Shown here: piece after piece, positions 46,353-57,274 of the stretch
How the letters are laid out: each line of letters opens with the position of its first letter
How positions within the stretch are numbered: position 1 is the stretch's first letter
Origin: Geomonas subterranea
Lineage (GTDB): Bacteria; Desulfobacterota; Desulfuromonadia; Geobacterales; Geobacteraceae
Reading direction: 5' to 3'
Assembly: GCF_019063845.1 (NCBI RefSeq)
Contig: NZ_CP077683.1
Span: forward strand, 186,001 to 250,000
Length of the DNA stretch: 64,000 bases
The notes under the pieces: generated by a model
Told to the model about the DNA's origin: nothing
Database searches by the model: none
What the model saw: the letters and a program-made list of their open reading frames with translations, nothing else
Position numbers and translations under genes: made by a program

Positions 46353-48225
46353 CCTCCTCTTGAGCGGGCTCACCGCCTGCATCGCGCTCGTCGGTTACCT
46401 GCCGCTGCAGGCCTACCTCGACCCCTTCGCGCGCTACTTCTTCCCGGTGGCGCTCGTTGCGGCGTCCCTCCTCCATCTGCGGGGACGGGCCCTGCCGCCG
46501 CGGCTGTTGACGCCGGGCTCGATACTGCTTTTCCTGTACCTCGCCTCCGGATTTTCCATGAGCCGGCTGGTCCCGGTGACCGCCGACCTGCTGGTGGTTT
46601 TTCTCGGCGTGAGGCTTCTGGGGGAACGGACCGCCCGCAACTACCTGCAGGCATTCGCCCTGTCCCTGTTCTGCCTGGCCGCCTCTTCCCTCTACGAGAT
46701 CTCCGCCCAGTTCCTGATTTACCTCTTCTCCCTGCTGCTGCTGCTCGCGGTGGCCCTGGTGCTTTTGACCTTCCACGCCGACGACCCGGCCAGCGTCCTC
46801 ACCGGCACGGAGGCGCGCAAGGTTCTCGGTGTCGCCGCACTGTTGCCGGTCGCGTCCCTGCCGCTGCTCATTTTTTTCTTCTTCTTTCTCCCCAGGACCC
46901 AGTTTCCGATCTGGAACTTCATGAACGCGCCGGTGGGGAAGAAAACCGGGGTGTCGGACACGGTGCAACCGGGGAGCGCTCAGGCGGTCGCGGAGGTGAA
47001 AGGGGTGGTGCTGCGGGCGGTCGCCCCGAAGGTGCCGGAGGAGAAGCTCTACTGGCGCGCGGTGGTCTTGAACGCCTTCAGGGAGGACGCCTGGGTGAGG
47101 GAGGCTGTGCCGGCGGACACCCCGGCGCTGGTCGGGGGGCAGACTGTGCTCCAGGAGATCTACCCGGAACGCTCCGACACGCCCTATCTCCCGGCGCTCA
47201 ACGTACCCAGGTCCGTCACCGGGTTGCGCAACGACGAGGCCAGCGACGGCGTCTTCAAGACGCGCCGCCCCCTGGACAAGAAGGTCAGGTACCTGGCCGG
47301 TTCCGGGCTCACCGGCACGGTCCAGGTGCGGGGCATCGACCGCGCCTTCTACCTGAGGCTCCCGGCGCACATCTCCCGGCGTATCGTCTCGCAGGGGCGG
47401 GCCCTGGCTCAGCCGGGCCGGAGTGCCGAGGACAAGATGAGGGCGCTTGAGTCGTTTTTTCGCGGGCAGCGCATCACCTACTCCAACACCGGTCTTCCCG
47501 TGGGGGGGGACCCGCTCGGCTCCTTCCTCTTCGACAAGAAACGGGGCAACTGCGAATACTTCGCCTCCAGCTACGCGATTCTGCTGCGCCTGTCCGGCAT
47601 CCCCTCGCGCCTGGTGGGCGGGTACCGCGGGGGGAGCTACAACGCCATGGGGGGGTATTACCTGGTCACCGAGGACATGGCGCACGTCTGGGTCGAGGCC
47701 TACCTGGACGGGGTGGGGTGGCGAACGGTGGACCCGAGTGCCTGGGCGCTGGGAGCGGTGCGCGGCACGCAGGCCCACGGGCTTTCCATGTACATCGACA
47801 TGGCCGGGTTCTACTGGGACAAGGCCGTGGTTACCTATGACCTTGACAAACAGCTGGCCTTGGTGCGAAATGCCGGAGACAAGGCGCGCGACCTGCGGCT
47901 CCCCCGCGGGTTCGGCAGGGGGGTGTTGCTGGCCCTCCCGGCGCTGGTGCCGCTGGCGCTTTGGGTTCTCTGGCGCAGGCGTCGCCCCCCCAGCATCGAG
48001 GCGCGCCTTTTGCAGCGTATGCTCCGCATTCTGGCCCGGCGCTATCCGGGCGAGATACAGGGGGGGGAGGGGCTCTTCGAGCTCTCGGCCCGGCTGCACG
48101 ACCCGCACCTCGCGCGGTTCGTCGCCGTGTACGGTTCCGCACTCTATCACGACCGCCCCTTGACCAGGGGCGAGGCGGCGCAGCTCCGTGAAATCCTTCG
48201 TGAGGCATCCCAGGATGGTTCTTGA
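46339..48225 (+). CDS. Transglutaminase-like membrane protein (DUF3488/TgpA family)
   Basis: 628 residues: five or six N-terminal membrane helices (to about 185), a periplasmic transglutaminase-like domain, one more membrane helix near 535-552, and a C-terminal DUF4129-like tail. The catalytic triad is visible as C405 (RGNCEYFA), H449 (MAHVWVEAY) and D465 (RTVDPS). In Pseudomonas TgpA is essential and linked to cell-wall processes; function here is inferred from this family. It overlaps the DUF58 gene, completing the MoxR-DUF58-TgpA set. A promoter for the next gene lies in its last codons. Confidence 0.9.
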   Translation: MVRIDLLLSGLTACIALVGYLPLQAYLDPFARYFFPVALVAASLLHLRGRALPPRLLTPGSILLFLYLASGFSMSRLVPVTADLLVVFLGVRLLGERTARNYLQAFALSLFCLAASSLYEISAQFLIYLFSLLLLLAVALVLLTFHADDPASVLTGTEARKVLGVAALLPVASLPLLIFFFFFLPRTQFPIWNFMNAPVGKKTGVSDTVQPGSAQAVAEVKGVVLRAVAPKVPEEKLYWRAVVLNAFREDAWVREAVPADTPALVGGQTVLQEIYPERSDTPYLPALNVPRSVTGLRNDEASDGVFKTRRPLDKKVRYLAGSGLTGTVQVRGIDRAFYLRLPAHISRRIVSQGRALAQPGRSAEDKMRALESFFRGQRITYSNTGLPVGGDPLGSFLFDKKRGNCEYFASSYAILLRLSGIPSRLVGGYRGGSYNAMGGYYLVTEDMAHVWVEAYLDGVGWRTVDPSAWALGAVRGTQAHGLSMYIDMAGFYWDKAVVTYDLDKQLALVRNAGDKARDLRLPRGFGRGVLLALPALVPLALWVLWRRRRPPSIEARLLQRMLRILARRYPGEIQGGEGLFELSARLHDPHLARFVAVYGSALYHDRPLTRGEAAQLREILREASQDGS

Positions 48226-48250
48226 CACGGGACCGGCTTTGATTTAGTTT
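48222..48250 (+). promoter_or_regulatory. Sigma-70 type promoter of the TPR protein gene
   Basis: TTGACA (48222-48227), which overlaps the stop codon of the transglutaminase gene, and TAGTTT (48245-48250) with a 17-base spacer; the TPR gene begins 37 bases further on. Confidence 0.65.
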
Positions 48251-48286
48251 TAGCTTTCCGTAATTCTAGGGGTATGAGGCGTTAAC

Positions 48287-50200
48287 TTGGCTTCCAAAAA
48301 AGACAAAATTCTCGAGAGTGCCCAGCGCTTCGTGCTGAAGGGGCAGATCGACAAGGCGATCAAGGACTACCAGCAGGTGGTTGCCATGGAGCCTGGGGAC
48401 ATCAGGCCCCGCCAGCGTCTGGCCGAGCTCCTGGTGCGCGACAACCGCAAGGATGAGGCGATCCAGCAGTACGAGGATATCGGCAAGCACTACGCCGACA
48501 ACTGCTACTTCCTCAAGGCCATCGCCATCTACAAGCAGATCCAGCGCCTGAACCCCGGCAATCCCGCCACCGCGCTCACTATCGCGCATCTGAACCACCA
48601 GCAGGGGCTGATCGGCAACGCCCTGGCGGAATACGCACAGGTGGCGGCGCTTTACGAGAAGGAAGGTGACCTGAAAGAGGCGCTCAAGGTGGTGGAGAAG
48701 ATGCTGGGCGTCGATGCCGAGCATGTCGCCACCAGGATGAAGCACGCGGAACTGCTGTATTCGACCGGGTCGGCGGACCAGTCCCGCCAGGCTTTCGCCG
48801 AGCTGGCCGGCACCCTGCGTGGGCGCGGCCTGCAGCAGGATGCCGCGTCGGTGGACGCGCGCGCCCGGGAACTCTTCCCGGAAGAGGACACGCTGCAGCC
48901 GGCACCGTACTTTGACGGTAAGGAACTCTCCGCAGACGGTTTCGGGGGGGGGGAGGAGGTGCCCGGCGTGCAGGGACCAGCCGCCGCCCCGTGGGAGTCA
49001 CCCATCGAGGAGCCGGTCCTCCCTGACTGGGACGCTCCGGGGGGTGAACTTCCCGACCCCTTCGCGGCGCCTGCCGCGACGTCGCAACCCGAACCCGCAC
49101 CTGCCGCCGGGACGGCATCCCCGGCCACCTACGAGGCTCCTGCGCCTTGGGACACGGAGCAAAACGAAGATGAGGCTGAAGGCTCTATAGCCTGGGAAGA
49201 GGAGATCGAACTCGATCTCGACGACGACATGTTCGATGCGGCGCCGGCTCCCGAACCGGCACAGGGAGGCGAACTGCCCGCGGCCTTTCCCGAACCGGCC
49301 CCCGCCCCGTCCGCGAACGTGGAACTTCCGCTTGATTTCTCGCTGGAACTGAACTTTGACGAGGTGGGTGAGGAACTGGATGGGGGCGAGCCGGAGGAGA
49401 CCGCTCCGGTGGTTGAGCTCGACCTTGACCAGGGGGGGGAGCTGGAGTTGACCCTGCCTGAACAGGAAGCGCCCTTCGGCGATTTTTCCTGGGGCGAACA
49501 AGAGGGCGCGGAGCCGCAGCAAGAGCCCGATGAACAGGAGCCTGCTCAGCTGGCTGACTACGAGGAGGCCGAGCTCGAACTCGAACCGGAACCGGAGACG
49601 GAGCTGGAGTTGGAACTGGAGCCTGAGTCAGAGCTGGAGCTGGAGCCGGAGCCGGAGTTAGAGCTTGAGCCGGAGGCGGAGCTGGAACCGGCGCCCGAAC
49701 CGGCAGCACCCGACGCTGCGGAGCCCGTCCAGGTGCGGGGCTGGGAGGAAATCTTCCCCGAAGCGGCGGGAAGCGGCGCCGACTTCGACATCGAGGAACT
49801 GGAGTCACATTACGACCTGGGGATCGGCTACAAGGAGATGGGGATGTACGCCGGTGCCATCAAGGAGTTCCAGATCGCCGCGGCCAACCCGCAGCGCCGT
49901 TTCGACTGCATGACCCTGCAGGCCATCTGCTATCGCGACAAGGGGGAGGCGGCCCAGGCCGAGGAACTCCTGCGGCGCGGCCTCGACCTGACCGTCATAA
50001 CCAGGGACGAGCGCACCTGTCTCAACTACGAGCTGGCCGTACTCGCGGAGGGACGCGGCGCGGTGGATGAGGCGATCGGGTTGTACCGTGAGGTGATACG
50101 CGCCAATCCCGGCTATCAGGACGCCTCGGACAGGCTTTCCGCCCTTTCCGGCGAAGAGGTCCCGGACATCATCGACCTGGAGCTGGAAGAGGGGAGCTGA
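48287..50200 (+). CDS. Tetratricopeptide repeat protein with Glu-rich central segment
   Basis: 637 residues. N-terminal TPR-type helices (about 1-205, beginning AQRFVLKGQIDKAIKDYQQV), an acidic disordered middle with long Pro/Glu/Leu stretches (about 215-490), and C-terminal TPRs (about 500-625, LGIGYKEMGMYAGAIKEFQIA). The segment at about 425-470 is a near-perfect alternation of ELE and EPE units. Starts at TTG 48287 with GAGG 8 bases upstream and its own promoter. No signal peptide, so cytoplasmic. Geobacter and Myxococcus genomes carry similar TPR proteins near pilus and motility genes, but the role is not known. It converges on tonB with a 3-base gap. Confidence 0.85.
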   Translation: MASKKDKILESAQRFVLKGQIDKAIKDYQQVVAMEPGDIRPRQRLAELLVRDNRKDEAIQQYEDIGKHYADNCYFLKAIAIYKQIQRLNPGNPATALTIAHLNHQQGLIGNALAEYAQVAALYEKEGDLKEALKVVEKMLGVDAEHVATRMKHAELLYSTGSADQSRQAFAELAGTLRGRGLQQDAASVDARARELFPEEDTLQPAPYFDGKELSADGFGGGEEVPGVQGPAAAPWESPIEEPVLPDWDAPGGELPDPFAAPAATSQPEPAPAAGTASPATYEAPAPWDTEQNEDEAEGSIAWEEEIELDLDDDMFDAAPAPEPAQGGELPAAFPEPAPAPSANVELPLDFSLELNFDEVGEELDGGEPEETAPVVELDLDQGGELELTLPEQEAPFGDFSWGEQEGAEPQQEPDEQEPAQLADYEEAELELEPEPETELELELEPESELELEPEPELELEPEAELEPAPEPAAPDAAEPVQVRGWEEIFPEAAGSGADFDIEELESHYDLGIGYKEMGMYAGAIKEFQIAAANPQRRFDCMTLQAICYRDKGEAAQAEELLRRGLDLTVITRDERTCLNYELAVLAEGRGAVDEAIGLYREVIRANPGYQDASDRLSALSGEEVPDIIDLELEEGS

Positions 50201-50203
50201 CCG

Positions 50204-50935
50204 CTACCAGGAGAGGAGGTTGAGCGGCGGGACCAGGCGTATCGGCGCCTGGAAGAAGTCGCCGATGAAGTTGGCGGGTACCGGGGGGAGCGGACCTGCC
50301 GCCTCCAGCGTTCTCTGAACGGCCCGGTCGTAGACGATGTTGCCCGAACTTTCCAAAATGGTGCTGCCGATGATCTCGCCGCTGCGGGTTATGGTGACGT
50401 TGACCACGATCGGCGCCACCTTCTGATCCTTCTGTTCCAACCACCACTTCTCGTTCACCCCCTGCAGCAGCCGAATGTAATACTCCTTGATCTCCGGACG
50501 GAGCGTCTCGCCGTCGCTGAGAGGCTTGAAGTACCCTTTGGTGAGCCCCATCCCGAAGGTGGTGCGTGACCTTTCCTCCATGGCGGTCTGGGGCTGCGCG
50601 GGTTGCGGTACCGGAGCCGCGGGCTGCGCGGCCTGTGCCTGCTGCTGTGGCGGGGTCGGCGGGAGCGGCTCCGCCTCTTCCTGGGGCTGTTCCGGCTCGG
50701 GGTCCGGCTCGGGCTGGGGCTTGACTGCGGGAGCGGCCGGGACGGGTGCGGGGATGGTGTTGAGGTCGACGTAGGTCACGGCCGGGCGGGCGGGCTCGCC
50801 TCCGCCGGGGATGCCGAGAAGGAGCGCGGCGCAGACCAGGTGCAAAGCGAGCGAGACCGCGAGCCCGGTGAGCAGCTGCTTATTGAGGCTGGTAGGGTAT
50901 TCCTCTTCCTCGAGCGGATCTAACGCGTCTTGCAT
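50204..50935 (-). CDS. TonB family energy transducer
   Basis: 243-residue inner-membrane protein with a cytoplasmic N-terminus, one membrane helix (about 22-42), a Pro/Glu-rich periplasm-spanning linker (about 60-115, PEPDPEPEQPQEEAE), and a TonB/TolA-type C-terminal domain (about 150-243, VNVTITRSGEIIGSTILESSGN and YDRAVQRTLEAAGPLPPVP). TonB passes proton-motive energy from ExbB-ExbD to outer-membrane receptors; no exbB, exbD or receptor gene is in the window. The C-terminal domain resembles the TolA-like TonB group of Deltaproteobacteria. It has its own promoter on the minus strand. Confidence 0.87.
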   Translation of the reverse strand: MQDALDPLEEEEYPTSLNKQLLTGLAVSLALHLVCAALLLGIPGGGEPARPAVTYVDLNTIPAPVPAAPAVKPQPEPDPEPEQPQEEAEPLPPTPPQQQAQAAQPAAPVPQPAQPQTAMEERSRTTFGMGLTKGYFKPLSDGETLRPEIKEYYIRLLQGVNEKWWLEQKDQKVAPIVVNVTITRSGEIIGSTILESSGNIVYDRAVQRTLEAAGPLPPVPANFIGDFFQAPIRLVPPLNLLSW

Positions 50936-50995
50936 GGCTGCTGCCGTCCTTCTCCGGCCCCTAATCTGGGCGTCAGGCGTGGTTGGTGTCCGTCA

Positions 50996-51025
50996 TGTAT
51001 AGCAAATTGGCGGCTGCTCTGGCAA
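50996..51025 (-). promoter_or_regulatory. Candidate promoter of the tonB-like gene
   Basis: Minus strand TTGCCA (51025-51020) and TATACA (51001-50996) with an 18-base spacer, 60 bases before the start codon. Confidence 0.55.
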
Positions 51026-51052
51026 CCAAAGAAAGACGTTTGAGGAAAAAGG

Positions 51053-51079
51053 AAGGGACCCCGGCGGGGGTCCCTTTTT
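51053..51079. terminator. Strong hairpin between tonB and maeB
   Basis: AAGGGACCCC (51053-51062) pairs with GGGGTCCCTT (51067-51076) around a 4-base loop, with T-run to 51079 and A-run on the left side. Read leftward it can stop transcription from maeB before tonB. Confidence 0.8.
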
Positions 51080-51096
51080 ACGTTCGTTCGCAGCAG

Positions 51097-51190
51097 TCCC
51101 CCCTCCACGTGGGGGAGGGGTAGGATGCCATCATTTCCCTCGGTTGCGGCTTCACCCACCCCCCGTCCCCCTCCCGTCTAGGGTGGGGGA
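51097..51190. repeat. GC-rich intergenic repeat after maeB
   Basis: CCCCCCTCCACGTGGGGGAG forms one hairpin and CCCCCTCCCGTCTAGGGTGGG a second; between them is GATGCCATC and TGCGGCTTCACCCACCCCCC. The pair GATGCCATC / TGCGGCTTCAC recurs at 58568-58600, showing that these are copies of one element. Confidence 0.65.
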
Positions 51191-51218
51191 GTTCCGGCAG
51201 GCAATCCGGCTTGTCCCG

Positions 51219-53468
<2,250 letters not shown>

Positions 53469-53608
53469 GACATCCTCCTCAAACAGGGGTGACGGTGAAC
53501 TATCCTGACTATGAAAACGGCTGAAGCGAACTTCACGAATGAAAGAAGGAAACGGTGCTGCCACATCGAGATGCGTCAGAAATAGGAGGTTTAGATGGGG
53601 GATGCGAA

Positions 53609-53636
53609 ATTATAGCATGTGACCTCACCGGATCAA
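53609..53636 (-). promoter_or_regulatory. Sigma-70 type promoter of maeB
   Basis: Minus strand TTGATC (53636-53631) and a perfect TATAAT (53614-53609) with a 16-base spacer. It gives a leader of about 135 bases. Confidence 0.68.
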
Positions 53637-53711
53637 TCTCCGGTCGCTCCGCCAGATCAAGATCATTTCCAGCGCGAGCCTCGGCTCCACTCTTGTAGTG
53701 ACAGGTCGTGG

Positions 53712-53739
53712 TTGTAAATTGAGAGAATCTGGATAATAA
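53712..53739 (+). promoter_or_regulatory. Possible promoter of the HIT hydrolase gene
   Basis: TTGTAA (53712-53717) and TAATAA (53734-53739) with a 16-base spacer, 38 bases before the ATG. Confidence 0.4.
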
Positions 53740-53776
53740 TCTTGGCGGCTATAACAGGAAACGATGGGGAGGAGTC

Positions 53777-54259
53777 ATGGACAGGCTTTGGGCGCCCTGG
53801 AGGATGGAATACCTGACGCAGCCGCCGGCGCCGGGCTGCATATTCTGCGCTGAGGGGGACGACCGGGAGCTACTGATCATCCACCGCACCCCGTCGGCCC
53901 GGGTCATGCTGAACCGCTACCCGTACTGCAACGGTCACCTGCTGGTTTCGCTGCACCGTCACACGGCCGAGCTGAACGATCTGACTGGCGACGAGATGCA
54001 GGAGCTTTTCCGCGTCGTCGCCCTGTGCAAGGAGGTGCTCGCCCGCTCCAGCAGTCCCGACGGTTTCAATATCGGCATGAATCTCGGGAAGGCGGCCGGG
54101 GCCGGCGTCGTGGACCATCTCCACCTGCACGTGGTGCCGCGCTGGAACGGCGACAGCAACTTCATGTCCGTGGTGGCGGAGGCGCGGGTGCTCCCCGAGG
54201 CCCTGCTGGCGACCTACGACCGGCTGCTCCCCTTCTTTCCGAAAGCGGAGGTGGCGTGA
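53777..54259 (+). CDS. HIT family hydrolase (diadenosine polyphosphate hydrolase-like)
   Basis: 160-residue histidine-triad protein; relatives cleave AppppA-type dinucleotides or nucleoside phosphoramidates. The triad HLHLH is at residues 114-118, followed by VVPRWNGDSNFM, typical of the Fhit/Ap4A-phosphorylase-like branch. A Cys pair CIFC at residues 21-24 together with His residues could bind zinc, as in many bacterial HIT proteins. Starts at ATG 53777 behind GGGAGGAG. Overlaps the ROK kinase gene by GTGA. Confidence 0.92.
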   Translation: MDRLWAPWRMEYLTQPPAPGCIFCAEGDDRELLIIHRTPSARVMLNRYPYCNGHLLVSLHRHTAELNDLTGDEMQELFRVVALCKEVLARSSSPDGFNIGMNLGKAAGAGVVDHLHLHVVPRWNGDSNFMSVVAEARVLPEALLATYDRLLPFFPKAEVA

Positions 54260-55155
54260 CCCGGGAATTGTGCATCGGCGTCGATCTCGGCGGAAGCAAC
54301 CTGAGGATGGCCCTGGTGGACCGTCAGGGGAGTGTGCTGGCGCGCAGCGCGGAGCCGACCCTGCCGGCGGCGGGGCTCGACTCACTGCTCTCGCGGCTCC
54401 TGGCCGGGGTCGGGAGGTTGCAAGGGGAGGCGACCCGCATCGGCGCCCGCACCGTGGCGCTCGCGGTCGGGGTTCCGGGGCTGGTATGCAGCGACGGCGT
54501 CGTGCGCGCCAGCGTCAACGTCCCCGGGCTCGAGGGGGTGCCCCTGGCCCGGGAGCTCTCCCTCGCGACGGGGCTGCCGGTGGCGGCCCTCAACGATGCC
54601 AACGCCTGCGCGGTGGGCGAAAAACGCTACGGCGCCGGGCGCGACTACCGCTCCCTCATCGCGCTCACCATAGGGACCGGCGTCGGGGCCGGGCTGATCC
54701 TTGACGGCAAACTCTGGACCGGGGCCGACGGCGCGGCGGGGGAGTTCGGTCACATCCCGGTCGAACCCGAGGGGCGCCCCTGCGGCTGCGGTAGCCGTGG
54801 ATGTCTGGAGCAGTACGCTTCGGCTGGCGCCATCGCCGGGGAGGGGGGCGATGCCGCCGTGGTCGCTAACCGGGCGCGGCTGGGGGATGCCGCGGCGCTT
54901 GCCGTCTTCGCCGAGGCGGGACGCTACCTCGGCATCGCCATGGCGGGGGTGGTGAACCTGCTGAACCTGGAAGCCGTGATCGTGTGCGGCGGCGTGGCGC
55001 GGAGCTTCGACCTGCTGGCGCCCGCCCTGCTCCGGGAGCTCGACTCCCGCACCTTTTCCGTTGCCGGCGGCCGGGTCCGTGTCGAACCCGGGATGCTGGG
55101 AGACGACGCCGGCGTACTGGGGGCGGCGGCCACCGCGTTCGAAACCGTTCTTTAG
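54256..55155 (+). CDS. ROK family sugar kinase (glucokinase-like)
   Basis: 299-residue ATP-dependent sugar kinase, probably acting on glucose. ATP motif GVDLGGSNLRMAL at the N-terminus, catalytic Asp in LNDANACAVGE, IGTGVGAGLILDG, and the ROK zinc site with C176, C178 and C183 in CGCGSRGCLEQYAS. GEFGHIPV precedes the zinc site with the expected Glu and His. GTG 54256 overlaps the TGA of the HIT gene (GTGA) and starts the conserved sequence. The variant GGSN for the usual GGTN or GGTK is tolerated in the family. Confidence 0.92.
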   Translation: MTRELCIGVDLGGSNLRMALVDRQGSVLARSAEPTLPAAGLDSLLSRLLAGVGRLQGEATRIGARTVALAVGVPGLVCSDGVVRASVNVPGLEGVPLARELSLATGLPVAALNDANACAVGEKRYGAGRDYRSLIALTIGTGVGAGLILDGKLWTGADGAAGEFGHIPVEPEGRPCGCGSRGCLEQYASAGAIAGEGGDAAVVANRARLGDAAALAVFAEAGRYLGIAMAGVVNLLNLEAVIVCGGVARSFDLLAPALLRELDSRTFSVAGGRVRVEPGMLGDDAGVLGAAATAFETVL

Positions 55156-55255
55156 GAAAAACGCTCATTATTCAAGCGCCGTCTGCGGCGAAGCTATGTT
55201 ATAGTTACCGCTGTCCCGCCGGGCGGGGCTTCATAATTGATCACTGGAGGCGCCC

Positions 55256-55963
55256 ATGTCGTTTAGAAGGATCTTTACACCACTGTTCACCGCGTGCGTT
55301 TTGTTCGCCCTGGCGGCAACATCGTTCGCCGCTGCCCCGGTCAAGCCCGAGGAGTCTTTCCGCAACGCATTCCCCACGGTTCCCGTGGACAGCATGACTC
55401 CGACCGAAATCCCGGGACTCTACGAGGTGATCTCGGGCCAGCGCATCTTCTACTACTACCCGGACAAGGAACTGGTGCTGACCGGCGAGATCGTGGGGAA
55501 GGATCTGAAGAGCCGCACCGCCGAGCGCAAGGGGGCCATCATGGCCAAGGTGGTCAAGGACCTGCCTTTGGACAAGGCGCTCAAGATCGGCGACGGCAAG
55601 AAGATAGTGGTGGAGTTCACCGACCCGGACTGCCCCTTCTGCCGCAGGGGCGCCGAGTACTTCACCAAGAGGACCGACGTGACCCAGTACATCTTCTTCG
55701 CGCCTCTGGCACACCCGGGGGCGATCACCAAGATCGAGTACATCCTTTCGGCGGAAAACAAGGTGCAGGCCTACGACGCCATGATGCTGGGGCAGGATAT
55801 CCCGGCCAACGCGAAACCCGCCTCACCCGAGATCAAGCGCCTGGCCCAGGAACACATGGAGCTGGCCAGGAAATCCGGCGTCACCGGGACCCCCACCTTC
55901 TTCGTCAACGGGCAGATGGTGGTGGGAGCCGACCTGGCCAGGCTGGACGAACTGCTCAAGTAG
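55256..55963 (+). CDS. DsbC-like periplasmic thiol-disulfide isomerase
   Basis: 235-residue exported thioredoxin-fold protein. Signal peptide (about 1-25, ending SFAAA), an N-terminal DsbC-type dimerisation region (about 40-85: MTPTEIPGLYEVISGQRIFYY), a linker helix, and a catalytic domain with C126-P-F-C129 and the cis-Pro loop TGTPTFFVNGQ. It would repair mispaired disulfides or maintain haem-binding Cys pairs in periplasmic proteins, a plausible need in cytochrome-rich bacteria. The gene is preceded by a 100-base gap with TATAGT near 55200. Its 3' end overlaps the convergent EndoQ-like gene by 8 bases. Confidence 0.9.
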   Translation: MSFRRIFTPLFTACVLFALAATSFAAAPVKPEESFRNAFPTVPVDSMTPTEIPGLYEVISGQRIFYYYPDKELVLTGEIVGKDLKSRTAERKGAIMAKVVKDLPLDKALKIGDGKKIVVEFTDPDCPFCRRGAEYFTKRTDVTQYIFFAPLAHPGAITKIEYILSAENKVQAYDAMMLGQDIPANAKPASPEIKRLAQEHMELARKSGVTGTPTFFVNGQMVVGADLARLDELLK

Positions 55964-57203
55964 CGTCGCCATCAGGCGCTGAGACCGAGACGGTGCCGAA
56001 TTTGCCGTCGTAGCCGGCCTTGATCTCCACCTCACCCGAACGCATCCTCCCTATACCCGCCGCCAGCGTCGTCGTCGACCTGGCGGCTATTTTTTCGAGC
56101 GACGCCTCGAGCAGGATGTGGAATTCGTTCCCAAGCCCGCGCAACAGCTCGAAGTAGAGCGCCTCGGCCTTCTTGCTGGAGCACCCGACCCGCAGCGCCC
56201 CCCCGATCAGATCTATGAGCGGAATCACGGACCGGAACGGGGGTGCCTCCCCGGGCCTCGCGCCGGCCGGGCGGTCGGCCAGAAGTTCGACCCGGTGCAG
56301 CACCCCCACCGTCAGCTTCCCTCCGCAGGCGGGGCAGCGATAGCCGTGCGCGATGGTTTCCCGGGGGGAGAGCCTCACCCCGCAGCATCTGTGGCCGTCG
56401 GCGTGATATTTCCCCTGCTCCGGGAAGAACTCTATGGTCCCCGCCACCCCCTTGCCGCCGGCTATGGCCCGGTAGATCCCGTCGTAAGAAAGTTCGGTAT
56501 CGAAGATGGTCGCCTCGCGTCCAAGCTTGCTGGCGGAGTGCGCGTCCGAGTTGGAGATGAGCGTGATACCGTCCAGGACCGACCAGCGCCAGTTCATGGC
56601 GGGGTCGGAGGAGAGGCCGGTTTCGATGGCGTGGACCTCGGGGGCGAGCTCCTCGAAGCATTCCTCCAGGGACTCGAAGCCGGAACAGGCGCCGAAGATG
56701 GAGAAGTGGGGGGTCCAGGCGTGGGCGGGGATGAGGAGCCCGTGCGGAGATGCCTGGAGAACCATGGCGAGGAGGTCCTTGGCGTCCAGTTTCAGGATCG
56801 GTCTGCCATCGGAGGCCAGGTTGCCTACGCGGGAGAGCGCGAGGTTCAGCCGGTGCGCCGCCCCGAAGTCGGGTAGCAGCACCAGGCAATGCACCTTCCT
56901 GGTGCGTCCCCCCTTGCGGTAGATGCAGCTGATCTCGCCGCTGATCAGGAAGGAGACCGGGGCGCGGCAACTGTCCGGCACCTGGCTCTGGGGAGGCTCC
57001 CGGCGCAGGCGCAGCAGTCCCGGTTCGGCAGGGATCAGTTCCCGCTCCAGTTCGGCAAGCCATTCGGGATGGGTGCAATCCCCGGTGCCGACCACCCGGA
57101 TCCCCTTCAACTGCGCCCAGCGCCAGAGTTGGTCGAGGCCCAGGTCGCGGCTGGTCGCCCTGGAGAAGCGGGAGTGGATGTGCAGGTCTGCGGTGAATTT
57201 CAT
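55956..57203 (-). CDS. EndoQ-like PHP-domain nuclease
   Basis: 415 residues. The N-terminal PHP metal-binding domain begins ADLHIHSRFSRATSRD, with later motifs HAWTPHFSIFG and SNSDAHS. A zinc finger lies near residues 270-300 (CCGVRLS and CPAC). This layout matches endonuclease Q, an archaeal and sporadic bacterial enzyme that nicks DNA 5' to deaminated bases such as uracil and hypoxanthine. Assignment is by motif order from memory. Start ATG at 57203. It lies 71 bases downstream of the merR gene on the same strand, so the two may be co-transcribed. Confidence 0.8.
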   Translation of the reverse strand: MKFTADLHIHSRFSRATSRDLGLDQLWRWAQLKGIRVVGTGDCTHPEWLAELERELIPAEPGLLRLRREPPQSQVPDSCRAPVSFLISGEISCIYRKGGRTRKVHCLVLLPDFGAAHRLNLALSRVGNLASDGRPILKLDAKDLLAMVLQASPHGLLIPAHAWTPHFSIFGACSGFESLEECFEELAPEVHAIETGLSSDPAMNWRWSVLDGITLISNSDAHSASKLGREATIFDTELSYDGIYRAIAGGKGVAGTIEFFPEQGKYHADGHRCCGVRLSPRETIAHGYRCPACGGKLTVGVLHRVELLADRPAGARPGEAPPFRSVIPLIDLIGGALRVGCSSKKAEALYFELLRGLGNEFHILLEASLEKIAARSTTTLAAGIGRMRSGEVEIKAGYDGKFGTVSVSAPDGDAT

Positions 57204-57274
57204 GTGAGGTGGCTCGGGGGGGCGCCTGGGCCGTCGTCGAGGGGGAAGGGCAGACGCCGGAAGGGGCGGCGCCG

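Larger units (their letters stand above)
53469..53776. other. 308-base divergent intergenic region between maeB and the HIT gene
   Basis: It holds the maeB promoter (53636-53609, minus strand), a candidate HIT promoter (53712-53739, plus strand) and nothing else recognisable; no open frame or hairpin of note. Confidence 0.6.
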
